DNA of 64,000 nt from Amycolatopsis benzoatilytica AK 16/65 (GTDB taxonomy: Bacteria > Actinomycetota > Actinomycetes > Mycobacteriales > Pseudonocardiaceae). Positions 62,268-64,000 of this stretch are shown piece after piece. The DNA lies in the NCBI RefSeq assembly GCF_000383915.1, contig NZ_KB912942.1:69806-133805 (forward strand), in the 5' to 3' direction. Each line of letters starts with the position of its first letter. The stretch's first letter is position 1. A program made the translations under genes and the position numbers. The notes beneath the pieces were generated by a model, which was not told the origin of the DNA, did not search any database, and was given only the letters and a program-made list of their open reading frames with translations.

Positions 62268-63248
62268 ATGCAAACCGTCGAAGACGGAGCGCTGGCCACG
62301 GCCACGCTCGACCTCGCCGAGCACCGCGAATTCGAACGGCTCGCCCGCACTCTGCTGCCGCTTTACGGCGGCAAGGTCGATTCGCCTGCCTGGGTCGCCG
62401 CGACCCGGCAAGCCTGGGAGGACTCGCCGATCGGGCTGCGCCGCAGCCTGCGCGAGTTCCGCCGGCACTCCGGCGAGGGCGGCGCGCTGCTGGTGCGCAA
62501 CCTGCCGGTGGACGTCGAAAACCTGCCGGACACGCCGGTCGAGGACGGTTCGGTGCTGCGCGAAGCGACCGTGTCGGCCGCCGTGCTGATGCTGATCGCG
62601 CACGGCCTCGGCGACCCGGCCGCGTTCCGCCCGGAGAAGACCGGCGCGCTCGTGCAGAACGTGGTTCCGGTGCCGGGCAAAGAAAAGTTCCAGGGCAACG
62701 CGGGATCGGTGCGGCTGACCTTTCACACCGAGAACGCCTTTCACGCGCACCGCCCGGATTTCGTGATGCTGCTGTGCGTGCGGCCGGACCACGAGCGGAT
62801 CGCCGAACTGCGCACGGTCTGCTCGCGGCAGGTGCTGCCGAAGCTGAGCGAATCCGCGCTGGCCACCTTGCGCTCGCCGCAGTTCGTCACCGAGGCCCCG
62901 CCCTCGTTCGGCGAAGGCGCCGGCCGGGCCGAACCGCACCCGGTGCTGCCCGGCAACCTCGACGACCCGGACCTGCGCATCGACGAGGCGGCCACCCGGC
63001 CGGTCACCGGAGAGGCAGCCGAAGCGATGGCCGAGCTGAGCGGGCTGTTCGAAGCCTCGTTCAGCCGGATCCGGCTGCGCGCCGGCGATCTGGCCATTGT
63101 GGACAACCGGGTCACCGTGCACGGCCGGTCCGCCTTCACGCCCCGCTACGACGGCCGGGACCGGTGGCTGCAGCGCACCCACGTGCTGGCCGACTTCCGC
63201 CGTTCGCGCGATTTCCGCACGAACGACGGATACGTGCTGGAAAAATGA
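62268..63248 (+). CDS. Fe(II)/2-oxoglutarate amino-acid beta-hydroxylase (AsnO/VioC family)
   Basis: A 326-residue clavaminate-synthase-like oxygenase. The iron triad is HTE in LTFHTENAFH (about 152-154) and the distal His in VHGRSAF (about 284); the 2-oxoglutarate Arg follows in DRWLQR. Close family members hydroxylate free amino acids at the beta carbon: AsnO (Asn), VioC (Arg), KtzO/KtzP (Glu). With an Asn-type module 4 in the same operon, 3-hydroxy-Asn is the first hypothesis; Arg or another precursor of the unassigned modules is possible. A strong TGGAGGG precedes the ATG. Confidence 0.88.
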   Translation: MQTVEDGALATATLDLAEHREFERLARTLLPLYGGKVDSPAWVAATRQAWEDSPIGLRRSLREFRRHSGEGGALLVRNLPVDVENLPDTPVEDGSVLREATVSAAVLMLIAHGLGDPAAFRPEKTGALVQNVVPVPGKEKFQGNAGSVRLTFHTENAFHAHRPDFVMLLCVRPDHERIAELRTVCSRQVLPKLSESALATLRSPQFVTEAPPSFGEGAGRAEPHPVLPGNLDDPDLRIDEAATRPVTGEAAEAMAELSGLFEASFSRIRLRAGDLAIVDNRVTVHGRSAFTPRYDGRDRWLQRTHVLADFRRSRDFRTNDGYVLEK

Positions 63249-63251
63249 GGC

Positions 63252-63467
63252 TCAGCCCCGGTTGCGGCGGTTGCGCCGCACCCGGAAGCTGAACCACAGC
63301 ACGAGAATGCCGAGCACGCCTAGCAGGATACTCGCGTACGGCTGGTATTGCGGAACGTAATTCACGACGAAGAAACTCTCGGTGGTGTCCTTTCCCGCGA
63401 TGCGCTGGCCCAGGGAACCGAATCCCTGGATCAGCAGGAGGACGCCGATGATGTCGACCAGAACCAT
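63252..63467 (-). CDS. small two-helix membrane protein, opposite strand
   Basis: A 71-residue protein with two hydrophobic helices (MVLVDIIGVLLLIQGFG; SILLGVLGILVLWFSF) and a basic tail RVRRNRRNRG. AAAAGG lies 6 nt before the ATG. It is the only minus-strand gene within the right part of the cluster, convergent with the oxygenase gene (3-nt gap) and divergent from the reductase. Similar short proteins occur in actinomycetes; no function is known to me. Confidence 0.65.
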   Translation of the reverse strand: MVLVDIIGVLLLIQGFGSLGQRIAGKDTTESFFVVNYVPQYQPYASILLGVLGILVLWFSFRVRRNRRNRG

Positions 63468-63575
63468 TGAGCACCTTTTCGACAGGGGTTTTCCGCGGAC
63501 GCGGCCGGGATGGCAGCCAGGATTGCAGAAAACCAGGGGAACAGGCAAACCGGCCGGCGGCCGGAAGGGGATGAC

Positions 63576-64000
63576 ATGGATCTGCTGAAAGGTAAGAGCC
63601 TTTTGGTGACCGGGGTGCTCACCACCTCCTCGATCGCGTTTCACGTCGCGCGTGCGGCACAGGAACAGGGCGCGCGGGTGGTGCTCACCGGATACGGCCG
63701 GCTGCGGCTGGTCGAACGGCTGGCCCAGCGGCTGCCCGAACCCGCGCCGGTAGTCGAGCTGGATGTCGCCGATCCGGCGCATCTCGAACGGCTGCCGGAG
63801 CTGGTCGGCGAGCACGTCGAAAGTCTCGACGGGGTGCTGCACTCGATCGCGTACGCGCCGGTCGAGGCCATGGGCGGGAACTTCATGACCGCGCACTGGA
63901 CCGACGTCGCCCCGGCGCTGCAGGTGTCCGCGTATTCGCTGCAGGCGGTGGTGCGCTCGGTGCTGCCGATGCTCAACCGCGGTTCGTCGGTGGTCGGCCT
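63576..64000 (+). CDS. InhA/FabI-like enoyl-ACP reductase (3'-truncated by window edge)
   Basis: The first 141 residues of a short-chain-dehydrogenase-type enoyl reductase close to mycobacterial InhA: LLVTGVLTTSSIAFHVAR (nucleotide-binding turn), AQEQGARVVLTGYGRLRLVER, LDGVLHSIAYAP and the SAYSLQAVVRSVLP helix. The catalytic Tyr/Lys lie beyond the window. GGAAGGGG lies 5 nt before ATG 63576. With the FabF-type synthase it is a second fatty-acid-synthesis gene in the cluster: either acyl-chain supply or a resistant target copy. Confidence 0.88.
   Translation, partial: MDLLKGKSLLVTGVLTTSSIAFHVARAAQEQGARVVLTGYGRLRLVERLAQRLPEPAPVVELDVADPAHLERLPELVGEHVESLDGVLHSIAYAPVEAMGGNFMTAHWTDVAPALQVSAYSLQAVVRSVLPMLNRGSSVVG

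Overview
The window is high-GC actinobacterial DNA. GTG starts, frequent 4-nt GTGA/ATGA stop-start overlaps, mycobacterial-type housekeeping synteny and an InhA-like reductase point to the Pseudonocardiaceae, probably Amycolatopsis or a close relative. The genus is an inference; no rRNA or other marker gene is present.

Positions 1-25390 are mostly conserved chromosome. The left end holds the 3' part of ctaD, then serB, a PTH2-like protein, an OsmC protein, a DinG helicase, bioY, a secreted protein and the NAD-salvage pair pncA/pncB. From 9316 to 18333 the order pncB, clpS, DUF2017 gene, P1 peptidase, mec, cysO, cysM, rhomboid, murI, metallo-beta-lactamase protein, rph, rdgB follows, as I recall it, the Mycobacterium tuberculosis Rv1330c-Rv1341 block. 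mec-cysO-cysM is a cysteine pathway using a thiocarboxylated sulfur carrier. A two-component system, bcp, a lipoprotein, a LysR regulator divergent from a metallohydrolase, and a HadAB-like dehydratase pair follow.

Positions 25391-26381 carry no convincing large gene: one possible 33-residue leaderless ORF and a candidate promoter. From 26382 to the window end lies a nonribosomal peptide cluster. sbnB and sbnA homologues should make L-2,3-diaminopropionate (Dap). A YqcI/YcgG-family putative heme N-hydroxylase faces the other way. A TTGACA promoter then starts a run of same-strand genes: a fused adenylating ligase-aldehyde dehydrogenase, a ThDP enzyme, a FabF-type ketosynthase, three NRPSs (3+3+1 modules, with epimerases after modules 3 and 6 and a terminal thioesterase), MbtH, a type II thioesterase, an AsnO/VioC-type 2-oxoglutarate oxygenase, and the start of an InhA/FabI-like reductase cut by the window edge.

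Pocket residues read by eye suggest [acyl or other starter]-Dap/Dab - X - D-Y - Asn - X - D-Val - Ser, with positions 2 and 5 the same unidentified residue. I do not recognise a described product with this logic. The fatty-acid-type and aldehyde-forming genes suggest an unusual N-terminal cap. No transporter or pathway regulator is visible; those may lie beyond position 64000.

Two genome-wide features also stand out: a family of about 47-bp palindromes dispersed in the intergenic spaces, and a very regular arrangement in which a TANNNT hexamer ends 6-8 nt before the start codon, which suggests leaderless transcripts for about a dozen genes.
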